Below, in pieces: positions 35,142 through 43,000 of a stretch of DNA of 64,000 nt (the stretch's first letter is position 1; the number at the start of each line of letters is the position of its first letter). The notes beneath the pieces are model-generated. The model made no database searches and was not told the origin of the DNA. It saw nothing but the letters and a program-made list of their open reading frames with translations. Source of the DNA: Psychrobacter sp. Ps6 (GTDB lineage: Bacteria; Pseudomonadota; Gammaproteobacteria; Pseudomonadales; Moraxellaceae); the NCBI RefSeq assembly GCF_022129235.1, contig NZ_JADQAI010000003.1:186001-250000 (forward strand), read 5' to 3'. Both the position numbers and the translations under genes were made by a program.

Positions 35142-37187
35142 ATGAGTAACGGTTCACGCTCTACCATTTTATTGCCCGTTTTTATACCTGCAGCGGTCAT
35201 TATGCTGCTGCTAGTCATCGGTACCGCGATTGATCCTGAGGCAGCGGGTGCTCTGTTCAGTGATGTGCTTAGTTTTACGACTGAGACATTCGGCTGGTTT
35301 TATATGCTGGCAGTGGCCCTGTTTTTGATGTTTATTATTGTACTGGCGTTTTCGTCTTATGGCAGTATCAAGCTGGGCCCTGATCATGCTGAGGCGGAGT
35401 ACGGATTCCTTGAATGGTTTGCCATGCTATTTTCGGCAGGCTACGGGATTGCGCTACTGTTTTATGGGGTAGCGGAACCAGTGATGCATTTTTCCAGTCC
35501 GCCAATGTCGGACCCGCAGACTATTGCCGCGGCAAAAGAGGCGATGCAAATTGCGTATTTCCACTGGGGTTTTCATATTTGGGCGATTTATGGTGTCGTT
35601 GGTTTATCACTGGCGTATTTTGCGTTTCGTCATGGTCTACCATTATCAATACGCTCGACACTGTATCCGATTATTGGTGACAGGATTCATGGCCCTATCG
35701 GTCATACGGTCGATGTGTTTGCGATATTGGGTACGATGTTCGGTATTGCTACCAGTTTGGGCTTGTCAGTATCGCAAATTAATGCGGGACTCAATTATCT
35801 GTTGCCAGATATCATTCCAGTGAATACGACCGTACAGGTGATTGCCATTGCCTTGGTGACAGCCGCGGCATTGGTATCGGTATTGGCAGGGATGGATAAG
35901 GGCGTAAAACGCTTATCTATTTTAAATATGCTATTGGCAACTGCGCTGATGCTATTTGTATTTGTTGTCGGTCCGACGATTTTTATCTTGAACGCCTTTA
36001 TGGAAAATACGGGTAGCTATTTGGGTAATATCGTCGAGCGTACCTTTAGCTTACAGGCGTACGAAAATAGCGATTGGATCGGCAGCTGGACCTTGTTTAT
36101 TTTTGCATGGACGATTGCATGGGCGCCTTTTGTGGGTCTGTTTATCGCCAAGATTAGCCGTGGTCGTACCATCCGTGAGTTCGTATTGGGTGTGATGCTC
36201 GTACCGACTTTCTTTACGTTCTTTTGGTTCTCGGTGTTTGGTGATACCGCGCTACACATGATTATGGTCGATGGTTATACCTCATTGATCAGTGAAGTAC
36301 AAAACAACCAAGCGATTGCTCTGTTTAAGCTACTAGAGAACTTGCCATTTACTGAATTTGTGTCGTCATTGACCATTTTATTGATTATTACCTTTTTTGT
36401 GACGTCATCGGATTCTGGCTCGTTGGTGATCGATTCGCTAGCAGCTGGTGGTCGCAGTGATACGCCGTGGTGGCAGCGTAGCTTTTGGGTAGTGACCGAA
36501 GGCGCTGTGGCAGCCGTCCTACTGATTGCAGGTGGCCTAACGGCGCTACAAACGGCAGCTATCGTCAGTGCGTTACCGTTTGCGATTATCATTCTGATCT
36601 CAATGTTTGGTATGTGGCGTGCGCTGCGTATCGAAGGACATCGTAATCAGAGCCTTGGTAATGACAACAGACTGCCACCGCATCTACTTAAACCGTCTGC
36701 ATGGCGCGAGCGTATCGACTATATGACCGACAAGCCAACGCGTGAAAAGGTCTTGAATTACATCAAAGAAGTGGTGATGCCTTCGATGATGGAAGTGTCG
36801 TCTAAATTTGCAGAAACTGGTTGGACGACTGAGGTCAACTATGACGCAGTCAATAACCGTGCGGTGCTTGAGTTACAACGTGGTGACGATGTCGAATTTT
36901 GGTATGAAGTGCGCCTATCTGAGCATGATGCGCCCGATTATTATACTGAAGACAGCGCAGATACTTTGCCACAAGAGCACCATCATCGTGCTGAGGTGTA
37001 TCTACGCCGTGGTGGTCAGACGTATGATTTATACGGCTACAAATCTGAATCAGTGATTAATGACATCATCGATCAGTTCGAGAAGTATTTACATTTCCTC
37101 AATGTATCGCCTGATAGTCTACCGTGGCGCATGCAAGAGCATGATGATGACATCACGCTAGAGCAGGGCAGTGTGCTTGATAAATAA
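35142..37187 (+). CDS. BCCT-family betaine/choline/carnitine transporter (BetT-like)
   Basis: The 681-residue protein has about 12 transmembrane helices over the first 500 residues and a cytoplasmic C-terminal domain of roughly 170 residues, as in E. coli BetT. The BCCT signature is seen as WTLFIFAWTIAWAPFVGLF followed by IAKISRGRTIREF, with FGIATSLGLSVSQINAGLNYL in TM3. The C-terminal FWYEVRL segment also resembles BetT. It should import choline or glycine betaine with protons or sodium. A TTG at 35118 could extend the frame, but the ATG at 35142, with TGAGGA upstream, gives the normal N-terminus. No betI, betA or betB is adjacent. Confidence 0.9.
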   Translation: MSNGSRSTILLPVFIPAAVIMLLLVIGTAIDPEAAGALFSDVLSFTTETFGWFYMLAVALFLMFIIVLAFSSYGSIKLGPDHAEAEYGFLEWFAMLFSAGYGIALLFYGVAEPVMHFSSPPMSDPQTIAAAKEAMQIAYFHWGFHIWAIYGVVGLSLAYFAFRHGLPLSIRSTLYPIIGDRIHGPIGHTVDVFAILGTMFGIATSLGLSVSQINAGLNYLLPDIIPVNTTVQVIAIALVTAAALVSVLAGMDKGVKRLSILNMLLATALMLFVFVVGPTIFILNAFMENTGSYLGNIVERTFSLQAYENSDWIGSWTLFIFAWTIAWAPFVGLFIAKISRGRTIREFVLGVMLVPTFFTFFWFSVFGDTALHMIMVDGYTSLISEVQNNQAIALFKLLENLPFTEFVSSLTILLIITFFVTSSDSGSLVIDSLAAGGRSDTPWWQRSFWVVTEGAVAAVLLIAGGLTALQTAAIVSALPFAIIILISMFGMWRALRIEGHRNQSLGNDNRLPPHLLKPSAWRERIDYMTDKPTREKVLNYIKEVVMPSMMEVSSKFAETGWTTEVNYDAVNNRAVLELQRGDDVEFWYEVRLSEHDAPDYYTEDSADTLPQEHHHRAEVYLRRGGQTYDLYGYKSESVINDIIDQFEKYLHFLNVSPDSLPWRMQEHDDDITLEQGSVLDK

Positions 37188-37271
37188 TGCACGGCATGTA
37201 TCAAAAATGACTAATGCTTATGCAAGCTATTCACGTTAATCGCTTGCAATAAGTGCAAGAATCCTTAGAAT

Positions 37272-37308
37272 AACGGCTTGTTTTCCTTACAAATCAAGCC
37301 GTTTTTTT
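37272..37308 (+). terminator. Terminator-like hairpin directly abutting the dusB start codon
   Basis: AACGGCTTG (37272-37280) and CAAGCCGTT (37295-37303) form a perfect 9-bp stem with a 14-base loop, followed by seven T ending at 37308; the dusB ATG starts at 37309. It is the expected terminator of the BCCT gene but would also lie in the dusB leader, leaving no ribosome site. Confidence 0.75.
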
Positions 37309-38340
37309 ATGTCTATTGATTCTCCTGTTTTACCCTCGTCCTCGACTTTGTCTGACCATCCATTGTTGCAGCCATTGAATATAGGTGGTCTGACGATTGA
37401 AAACCGTTTGATGGTCGCACCGATGGCAGGTGTGACGGATAACCCTTTTCGCCGATTGTGCAAATCATTTGGCGCAGGTCATGCAGTTAGTGAGATGATC
37501 ATCGCTGATACGGCACTTTATGCGCGCAAAAAATCCCTATATCGTGCCAACTTTGATAACGAGATTGCGCCTATTTCTGCACAGATAGCAGGCGCAGAAC
37601 CAGAAAAATTGGCTGAAGCGGCTCGTTATCAAATCGATAATGGCGCGCAGATTATCGATATCAATATGGGCTGTCCTGCCAAAAAGGTTTGTCGTAAGCT
37701 GGCAGGCTCAGCGCTGCTACAAGATGAGGATTTAGTAGCAAGACTGCTTGATGCCGCTGTAAATGCTGTTGATGCGCCTGTGACATTAAAAACACGATTG
37801 GGGTTTGAAAATGGTCGTGAAAACATCCTACGAGTCGCCAAGCGGGCAGAGCAAGCAGGTATTGCCGCGATTGCCATCCATGGGCGTACGCGCGAAGATA
37901 TGTATACGGGCGAGGCGCGTTACGAGTTAATACGCGAAGTCAAAGACAGCATTAGCATTCCTGTCATTGCCAATGGTGATATCGACAGCGCGCAAAAAGC
38001 GCAGCATGTTTATGAGATGACAGGCTGTGATGCAGTGATGATTGGGCGTGCCGCGCAAGGGCAGCCGTGGATATTTCGCGATATCGAGCATTTTTTGCGT
38101 ACTGGCGAGCGTCTAGATGCCCCTAGTGTCAGTGAGATAAAAGAAATCGTACTGGCACATTTGCAAGAGCTGTATGACTTTTATGGCGAGTACTCTGGCT
38201 GCCGTATCGCCCGCAAGCATATTGCGTGGTATACGACAGGCATCCCCAACTCCAACGCCTTCCGTCAAGCGATGTATGGCGAGGAGAGTACCGCCGGACA
38301 GTTCCGCGTGGTTCAGAGTTTTTTGCAGACGTATGAGTAG
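37309..38340 (+). CDS. dusB: tRNA-dihydrouridine synthase B
   Basis: DusB reduces specific uridines of tRNA to dihydrouridine with FMN. The 343-residue protein has NRLMVAPMAGVTDNPFRRLC with the FMN-binding loop, VSEMI, the NMGCPAKKV motif with the catalytic cysteine, IAIHGRTREDMYTG and NGDIDSA, and GRAAQGQPWIF. These fit DusB rather than DusA or DusC. About 25 residues precede the conserved core. The ATG follows directly on a hairpin and a T tract and lacks a Shine-Dalgarno, so translation may use a leaderless or AT-rich leader. No fis gene follows, unlike in enterobacteria. Confidence 0.94.
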   Translation: MSIDSPVLPSSSTLSDHPLLQPLNIGGLTIENRLMVAPMAGVTDNPFRRLCKSFGAGHAVSEMIIADTALYARKKSLYRANFDNEIAPISAQIAGAEPEKLAEAARYQIDNGAQIIDINMGCPAKKVCRKLAGSALLQDEDLVARLLDAAVNAVDAPVTLKTRLGFENGRENILRVAKRAEQAGIAAIAIHGRTREDMYTGEARYELIREVKDSISIPVIANGDIDSAQKAQHVYEMTGCDAVMIGRAAQGQPWIFRDIEHFLRTGERLDAPSVSEIKEIVLAHLQELYDFYGEYSGCRIARKHIAWYTTGIPNSNAFRQAMYGEESTAGQFRVVQSFLQTYE

Positions 38341-38416
38341 TAATGGCCTGCACAGTTTCATCACGCTTATTATGAGCATAAATCACTGATACCTCTTTCA
38401 ACTCTATTGATTCAAT

Positions 38417-38824
38417 CTATGTTTTATCAATAGGGGCGGCTTCATTGAAAGGCATAGCATCAGGATTTTTCTCAGGTGTGGGCTTTTCTTTTTGCCAAGG
38501 GAATCGGCCTTCTAGCTCAACTTGTAGCGATAAGCTCAAAAACGTACGAATAAGCACGATAATACCCAACACCAAGACGCTGCGTAATGTCGGCTCTGTC
38601 ACCACTGTTGCCATAATATCTGCAGCAATCAATACCTCAAGTCCCAAAAGAATGGATTTGCCAACGGTCTGCCTGATCTCTACGTAGGTATTGTGGTTCA
38701 GGCCGCCCGATATCCGAAATGCTTTGTAAAAAGCAAAGAGGAGTCCAAAAAACATAATCAAGACACCTATGACTTCGACTATCTTGGCAATCAAGTCAAT
38801 ATAGTGGGTTAAGTTTCCGATCAA
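38417..38824 (-). CDS. DUF1622 family membrane protein, TTG start
   Basis: The 135-residue protein has three hydrophobic helices (about 8-30, 55-75 and 80-100) with a conserved polar link (FRISGGLNHNTYVEIRQTVGKSILLGLEVLIAADI, where the ILLGLEVLIAADI part is the DUF1622 hallmark). The tail is charged and Pro-rich. The start codon is TTG; a strong GAGGAG eight bases upstream supports it and no in-frame ATG lies early enough. Function is unknown, probably inner membrane. It is convergent with dusB. Confidence 0.85.
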   Translation of the reverse strand: MIGNLTHYIDLIAKIVEVIGVLIMFFGLLFAFYKAFRISGGLNHNTYVEIRQTVGKSILLGLEVLIAADIMATVVTEPTLRSVLVLGIIVLIRTFLSLSLQVELEGRFPWQKEKPTPEKNPDAMPFNEAAPIDKT

Positions 38825-39023
38825 AATAACGTCTCCTCTGTATCAGTCAGCAAAAAGTATGGCGCTAAACATCGTCACTATTATATGATGATATATCACT
38901 ATAAACCCCTAAAACCGTCAAATTAACTATCAGCTACTGGTGTTTTGTTCACTGTATGCGATATTTTTTTGCTATGCTGTAAACGAATATTCATTGGTAT
39001 AGGACAGACAAAAAGGACTTTTT

Positions 39024-39911
39024 ATGGCTAATCCCTCGAAAAAAGCAATAACCAAAGCAGTAAAAGGTAAAAATATTATCATTACAGGCGCGTCAAGTGG
39101 TATTGGCGAGCGTACGGCTTTTTTATTAAGTGAGTGCGGGGCGCATGTTATTTTGTTGGCGCGTACTGAAGACAAACTAAAAACCGTCAAAGAAAATATT
39201 GAAATATTGGGTGGCAGGGCCAGTTATTATCCATGTGACCTTACCAATATGGATGAGATTGAAAAAACTAGCGAACAAATCCTTGCTGATTTTAAACATG
39301 TGGATGTATTGGTCAATAATGCTGGTCGTTCGATTCGCCGTTCAGTCCATGAGTCGGTCAACCGTTTTCATGACTTTGAGCGCACTATGGAGATCAATTA
39401 TTTTGGCGCGGTCAAAATTATTCTTGGTTTCTTGCCGACGATGATTAGCCGCCAAACGGGTCAAGTTGTCAATATCTCGTCGATTGGTGTATTAGCCAAC
39501 AGCCCTCGTTTTGCTGCGTATGTGGCGTCAAAATCTGCGCTAGATGCGTTTAGTCGTTGCTTAGCCGCGGAAGTCAAAGGCGATAATATCAAGGTCACCA
39601 ATATCTTTATGCCCTTGGTACGTACCCCTATGATCGCCCCAACCAAGCTATACCGTTATATGCCAGCTTTGATGCCTGATGAAGCCGCATTAATGGTCGC
39701 AAAAGCGATTGTCCATAAGCCAAATAGTATCGCCAGTAATATGGGCAAATTTGCCTCAGCGACGTACTCGTTGGTGCCAGCATTTAACGTCGGTATTCAA
39801 TCAATTGGTTATCGTATCTTTCCAAGTTCGACGGCGGCGCAAACGACGGATAGCAAGCCTAACTTTGCTCAGCGTGCCTTTGCCAGAATTCTCCCTGGTG
39901 AGCATCACTAA
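39024..39911 (+). CDS. acr1: Fatty acyl-CoA reductase, Acr1-like short-chain dehydrogenase
   Basis: The 295-residue protein has the NADPH motif TGASSGIG, a basic residue after the second strand (LLARTEDKL), and the catalytic Ser, Tyr and Lys in NISSIGVLANSPRF and YVASKSALDAF. Long stretches match my memory of Acinetobacter Acr1, the acyl-CoA reductase that makes fatty aldehydes for wax esters: NAGRSIRRSVHES, RFHDFERTM, NYFGAV, MPLVRTPMIAPTKLY, FPSSTAA and the C-terminal LPGEH. Length is the same. AAGGA precedes the ATG by eight bases. No wax ester synthase is in the window. The role in storage lipid synthesis is inferred from the family. Confidence 0.8.
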   Translation: MANPSKKAITKAVKGKNIIITGASSGIGERTAFLLSECGAHVILLARTEDKLKTVKENIEILGGRASYYPCDLTNMDEIEKTSEQILADFKHVDVLVNNAGRSIRRSVHESVNRFHDFERTMEINYFGAVKIILGFLPTMISRQTGQVVNISSIGVLANSPRFAAYVASKSALDAFSRCLAAEVKGDNIKVTNIFMPLVRTPMIAPTKLYRYMPALMPDEAALMVAKAIVHKPNSIASNMGKFASATYSLVPAFNVGIQSIGYRIFPSSTAAQTTDSKPNFAQRAFARILPGEHH

Positions 39912-39942
39912 AATTGGCTTACTCTCAATTATTATGAAAACA

Positions 39943-39970
39943 AAAAAAGGATACGATGGTATCCTTTTTT
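39943..39970. terminator. Bidirectional terminator between the acr1-like and VOC genes
   Basis: AAAAAAGGATAC (39943-39954) pairs perfectly with GTATCCTTTTTT (39959-39970) around GATG, a 12-bp stem with a four-base loop. It lies between convergent genes, close to the acr1-like stop. Confidence 0.9.
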
Positions 39971-40095
39971 AATGCTCTATCTATTTGTATTAATGCTCCT
40001 ATAATATAGATAGGTAAGGCGTTAGTAGCCTTTTGTTCTTAGCAATTTACTTCGGTTAAAGTTTATTTGCCATAATGTAGCTTTCTACGCAAAAA

Positions 40096-40479
40096 CTACA
40101 CAATATAATTAGATATTTCTATTAAGTTATCATCAAGATCCCGAATATATACAGATATAATGTTTCCTGTAGCTCCAGTACGTTGAATTGGTCCTGCTTC
40201 AATATGGATATTAAAATCGTTTAGATGCTTAACGATCATTTCTAATGGAGTTTTTGCTATAAAGCATAGGTCAGCAGATCCTTTTGTTGGACACTTAGCC
40301 TTGGGTTCAAATTCTTTTCCTACTTGATGTAAGTTAATTTTTTGCTTACCAAACTTTAAGGCTTTACGACCATTCCCGAAAGAAACAACCTCAAAATTTA
40401 GAACTTGATTATAAAAATTACATGTTTTTTCAATATCTGAAACAGTTAAAACCAAATGATCTAAATGTGAAATTTCCAT
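40096..40479 (-). CDS. VOC (glyoxalase/bleomycin resistance) family protein
   Basis: The 127-residue protein has the VOC start HLDHLVLTVSDIEKTCNFY, with a metal-binding His, then NLHQVGKEF with a second His, and the final RDLDDNLIEISNY with the metal-binding Glu. Proteins of this size are often called glyoxalase or virulence-like. The substrate is unknown. The chosen ATG has GAGAG five bases upstream; the frame runs on to a TTG at 40491. By my count, 40141-40480 is about 32 percent G+C, clearly below neighbours such as dusB, and the gene sits alone beside hairpin-bearing noncoding DNA, so acquisition by transfer is likely. Confidence 0.85.
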   Translation of the reverse strand: MEISHLDHLVLTVSDIEKTCNFYNQVLNFEVVSFGNGRKALKFGKQKINLHQVGKEFEPKAKCPTKGSADLCFIAKTPLEMIVKHLNDFNIHIEAGPIQRTGATGNIISVYIRDLDDNLIEISNYIV

Positions 40480-40525
40480 GCTGACTCTCAAAAAATTTAT
40501 GGGGGAGATAGCGAATTACTTCATT

Positions 40526-40574
40526 CACCAAATTAAGTTATTTGACCCCTACTGTCAAATAGCTTAATTTGGTG
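40526..40574. repeat. Long inverted repeat, 20-bp arms
   Basis: The arm at 40526-40545 (starting CACCAAATTAAG) is matched by 40555-40574 (ending CTTAATTTGGTG), with one G-T wobble and a nine-base loop CCCCTACTG. There is no T tract, so it is not an ordinary terminator. It lies just upstream of the VOC gene in noncoding DNA. Confidence 0.75.
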
Positions 40575-40714
40575 CGTTTTAGCTATACCTCAACGGAACC
40601 AGTTATCTCACCCTTCAAACCTATTAATAGACTACTTAAAACAGACCGCTATCATGGAACCACTTATAACAGACTGGCGAAACCAACAAACCTTGCTTGG
40701 CTTTTCTATTGTCC

Positions 40715-40742
40715 AGCCTGTGAGTAACAATACTCGCAGGCT
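40715..40742. repeat. Second inverted repeat, 12-bp arms
   Basis: AGCCTGTGAGTA (40715-40726) pairs with TACTCGCAGGCT (40731-40742) with one wobble around a four-base loop. No T tract follows on either strand. Confidence 0.65.
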
Positions 40743-40795
40743 ACAGTATCAGCGATAAACGGTTCTATAAAAAGTATCGCGATTCAGTACTTGAT

Positions 40796-41263
40796 TTAAA
40801 CAAACACTCGCCACAATATCCAAAATATACCTATCATCAAGACAGCGATAACGAGTAATCGTTTTAGCCAATAAGGGAGCAAAGGTTTCTTATAGCCCAA
40901 GTCATTTAGCTGACCATCGACACCATCTTGCAGGCTCTTAAATCCTTGGCTTTGCTTGGTGGTTTTGACACGATTTTTTACCAATGGTCCAGGTCCGTCA
41001 TCGATCTCTTGCTCTCTATCGAAGCTAATGGCTTGATTGGGGATACCTTGTTTACTAGCGATGGTATTGAGCTTTTGCTGTTGTTTTACCTTTAGTGCTG
41101 TCTCATAGGCATCAATCCTAGTCTTGGCTTCATCCATACTGATGTTTTCGTCTGCCGCCAACGTTTTGATGGCCATTACCAAGTTGTTTTTTTCGACCAT
41201 CATGATGACGTCTTTTGGCAACTTTGTATTGACCGGCTTTTTGCTAGGGTCGGGGTTAAACAT
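40796..41263 (-). CDS. Orphan C-terminally anchored membrane protein, 155 residues
   Basis: I do not recognise a named family. The N-terminal 60 residues contain LPKDVIMMVEKNNLVMAIKTLA and NISMDEAKTRIDAYE, helices that loosely recall the C-terminal domain of ribosomal protein L7/L12. A polar middle follows (with DDGPGPLVKNR), and residues 135-153 form one transmembrane helix at the very C-terminus, suggesting a tail-anchored protein with its bulk in the cytoplasm. The frame is open further upstream to 41389, but that would run through the ppa terminator; the ATG at 41263 has AAGGA five bases before it. Confidence 0.72.
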   Translation of the reverse strand: MFNPDPSKKPVNTKLPKDVIMMVEKNNLVMAIKTLAADENISMDEAKTRIDAYETALKVKQQQKLNTIASKQGIPNQAISFDREQEIDDGPGPLVKNRVKTTKQSQGFKSLQDGVDGQLNDLGYKKPLLPYWLKRLLVIAVLMIGIFWILWRVFV

Positions 41264-41342
41264 GGCTGTCCTTATTACGGCGTATGCGTGTGAATGAGTA
41301 ATAGGGTTTATTATAACCATTTTACACAAGCGATATTCAAAC

Positions 41343-41380
41343 AAAAAAATACCGCGATCACATTGCGATCGCGGTATTTT
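41343..41380 (-). terminator. Terminator of ppa
   Basis: AAAATACCGCGATC (41346-41359) pairs perfectly with GATCGCGGTATTTT (41367-41380) around a seven-base loop. On the minus strand a run of seven T follows. It lies 42 bases beyond the ppa stop. Confidence 0.9.
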
Positions 41381-41421
41381 GGTATTCATCTATGATTAGC
41401 ATTTATGCCAATTTTGATAAA

Positions 41422-41952
41422 TTATAGGTCTTTCCAGCGTTGGATAGATTCTTTGATGACTTCTTTCGCTTCCGCAACATCACCCCAAGATTCAACCACA
41501 GTAGTACCCGCTTTTTTCAGGTCTTTATAGTGGCTGAAATGGAACTCTAGTTGGTTGATTAACTGCTTTGGTAGGTCTTCTAGGCTATTGTAAGCATTAC
41601 CTGTGTCACGGTCGTCAGCAGGTACGACAACGATTTTGTCATCCACTTCGCCATCATCAACAAACTTCATCACACCGATGACTTTTGCTTTTAGGAAAAT
41701 ACCTGTTGGTAGTGGCTGTTCAGTCAATAGCAATACATCAAGCTCATCGCCATCTTCGTCAAGTGTTTGCGGGATGAAACCATAGTTACATGGCTTAGCA
41801 AAAATCTGTGGGTCAATACGATCAAGCTCAAATACGGCCAATTCGCGATTCCACTCAATTTTATGGCTGCTACCAGCTGGGATCTCTACTACTACGTTGA
41901 TGATACCGCCGTCTACGTCGCCTGCGTCCAAAATTTTATTAAAATCTGCCAT
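41422..41952 (-). CDS. ppa: Inorganic pyrophosphatase (soluble, family I)
   Basis: Ppa hydrolyses pyrophosphate with Mg2+, pulling biosynthetic reactions forward. The 176-residue protein matches E. coli Ppa length. It has VVVEIPAGSSHKIEW, RIDPQIFAKPCNYGFIPQT, the metal-binding signature DEDGDELDVLLLTE with its aspartates, and KVIGVMKFVDDGEVDDKIV. The frame extends to a TTG at 41964; the ATG at 41952 with GGAG six bases upstream is the real start. The gene is monocistronic. Confidence 0.96.
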   Translation of the reverse strand: MADFNKILDAGDVDGGIINVVVEIPAGSSHKIEWNRELAVFELDRIDPQIFAKPCNYGFIPQTLDEDGDELDVLLLTEQPLPTGIFLKAKVIGVMKFVDDGEVDDKIVVVPADDRDTGNAYNSLEDLPKQLINQLEFHFSHYKDLKKAGTTVVESWGDVAEAKEVIKESIQRWKDL

Positions 41953-42145
41953 GAAATACTCCAATTTGCTTTTGTTTTAGAGGTTTGAATGATTGATTTA
42001 GCTGGGGATACTGCAAAATTTTTGCCGCACCCGATTTGTACTGGGTGCGATTATAACAAGTTTGGTCTAAATTTTCTCTTAATGCTTAAGTCTAAGCGTG
42101 CAAGATATTATGCAAAAAAAGATTATGCAAAAATGGACTCAAAAC

Positions 42146-43000
42146 TTACTTTGGCGCGATGGCTCGCAATTCAATCAGTCCAGCATGACGCTTGGCGATA
42201 TTATCGATAAGTTTTTGGGTAACGATTTTATAGCTTAATGCGTCGCTGATTTGTTGAGTCGTTTTTGTTTCTGATTCTTTTTGCTCTGAATCTGTCTGCA
42301 TGACTACAAAGTCAGACAGGCGCAACATCTGCATACCCTCATAACCGCAAGGATTGATGGCGTTGAATGCTGACAAATCACAGTCTAAGTTAATTGCGAT
42401 ACCATGATAGCTAAAGCCATGCTTAATCTTGAAGCCCAACGACGCTATTTTTCCAAGCATAATCTTATTATCAAAAGATTTGTTATCTAGCGAGTTGCTA
42501 TTAGCATTGCTACTGTCATCCGCTACAGTGGGGTCAGAATACATGTAAACGCCAGGCGCATCACGGCGGGCGTGGGCACTGATATTGTCACGACTAGATG
42601 GCGAGCTATGCAGACAGTCATTAACGACGTCTTCGATCGCTTGCTCAGCGTGGGAGACCAGATGGCGTACACTCCAGCCCAAATTGTTTAAGTCAAACAA
42701 CCAATAAAGGACCAGCTGTCCGTGACCATGCCAGGTTACCTGACCACCGCGATCGGTCTTGATGATAGGCGTGTCGGTGCGCTGCAATATGTGTTCTTCT
42801 TTGCCTGCTTGTCCAAGCGTATAAACATCGTTGTGATCAACGATCCATAACTCATCAGGCGTGCGTAGTCCTTGCTGTTTTTTTAGATCGATACGTTCGA
42901 GAGTACGTGACAGCATGGCATCGAGAGTGAGAACATAATCGGCTGCTGACAGAGATTTACTGATTAGCGTGTCATTGAGCGGTTGTGTGTCGTTTTGCAT
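42146..43000 (-). CDS. lipB: Octanoyltransferase LipB
   Basis: LipB moves octanoate from acyl carrier protein to lipoyl domains such as those of AceF. The 284-residue protein has ELWIVDHNDVYTLGQAG, the TDRGGQVTWHGHGQLVLYW core, and the catalytic Lys region KIASLGFKIKHGFSYHG followed by NPCGYEGMQ with the catalytic Cys. It is longer than usual (about 215-230 residues) because of an Asn/Ser/Asp-rich insertion between VYMYSDPT and NKIMLGKIASLG and an extended C-terminus. No lipA is next to it. The ribosome site is weak. Confidence 0.94.
   Translation of the reverse strand: MQNDTQPLNDTLISKSLSAADYVLTLDAMLSRTLERIDLKKQQGLRTPDELWIVDHNDVYTLGQAGKEEHILQRTDTPIIKTDRGGQVTWHGHGQLVLYWLFDLNNLGWSVRHLVSHAEQAIEDVVNDCLHSSPSSRDNISAHARRDAPGVYMYSDPTVADDSSNANSNSLDNKSFDNKIMLGKIASLGFKIKHGFSYHGIAINLDCDLSAFNAINPCGYEGMQMLRLSDFVVMQTDSEQKESETKTTQQISDALSYKIVTQKLIDNIAKRHAGLIELRAIAPK

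Larger units (their letters stand above)
40480..40795. other. Noncoding stretch with two hairpins, possible relic
   Basis: These 316 bases hold the inverted repeats at 40526-40574 and 40715-40742 and a 34-codon open frame (40654-40758) that resembles nothing I know. No transposase fragment is recognisable. The stretch may be a decayed mobile element, a small RNA locus or part of the transferred segment with the VOC gene. Confidence 0.5.

Noticed and set aside
40526..40574. Inverted repeat considered as an integron attC site
   Set aside because: It lacks the RYYYAAC and GTTRRRY core sites and lies upstream, not downstream, of the VOC gene; no integrase is present.
40526..40574. Same inverted repeat considered as a rho-independent terminator
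   Set aside because: No T tract follows on either strand.
41264..41389. Upstream extension of the orphan tail-anchored protein
   Set aside because: It would translate through the strong ppa terminator hairpin; the internal ATG has an AAGGA site.
41989..42210. Plus-strand open frame of 73 codons between ppa and lipB
   Set aside because: It overlaps the end of lipB and the ppa leader and has no motif or ribosome site.
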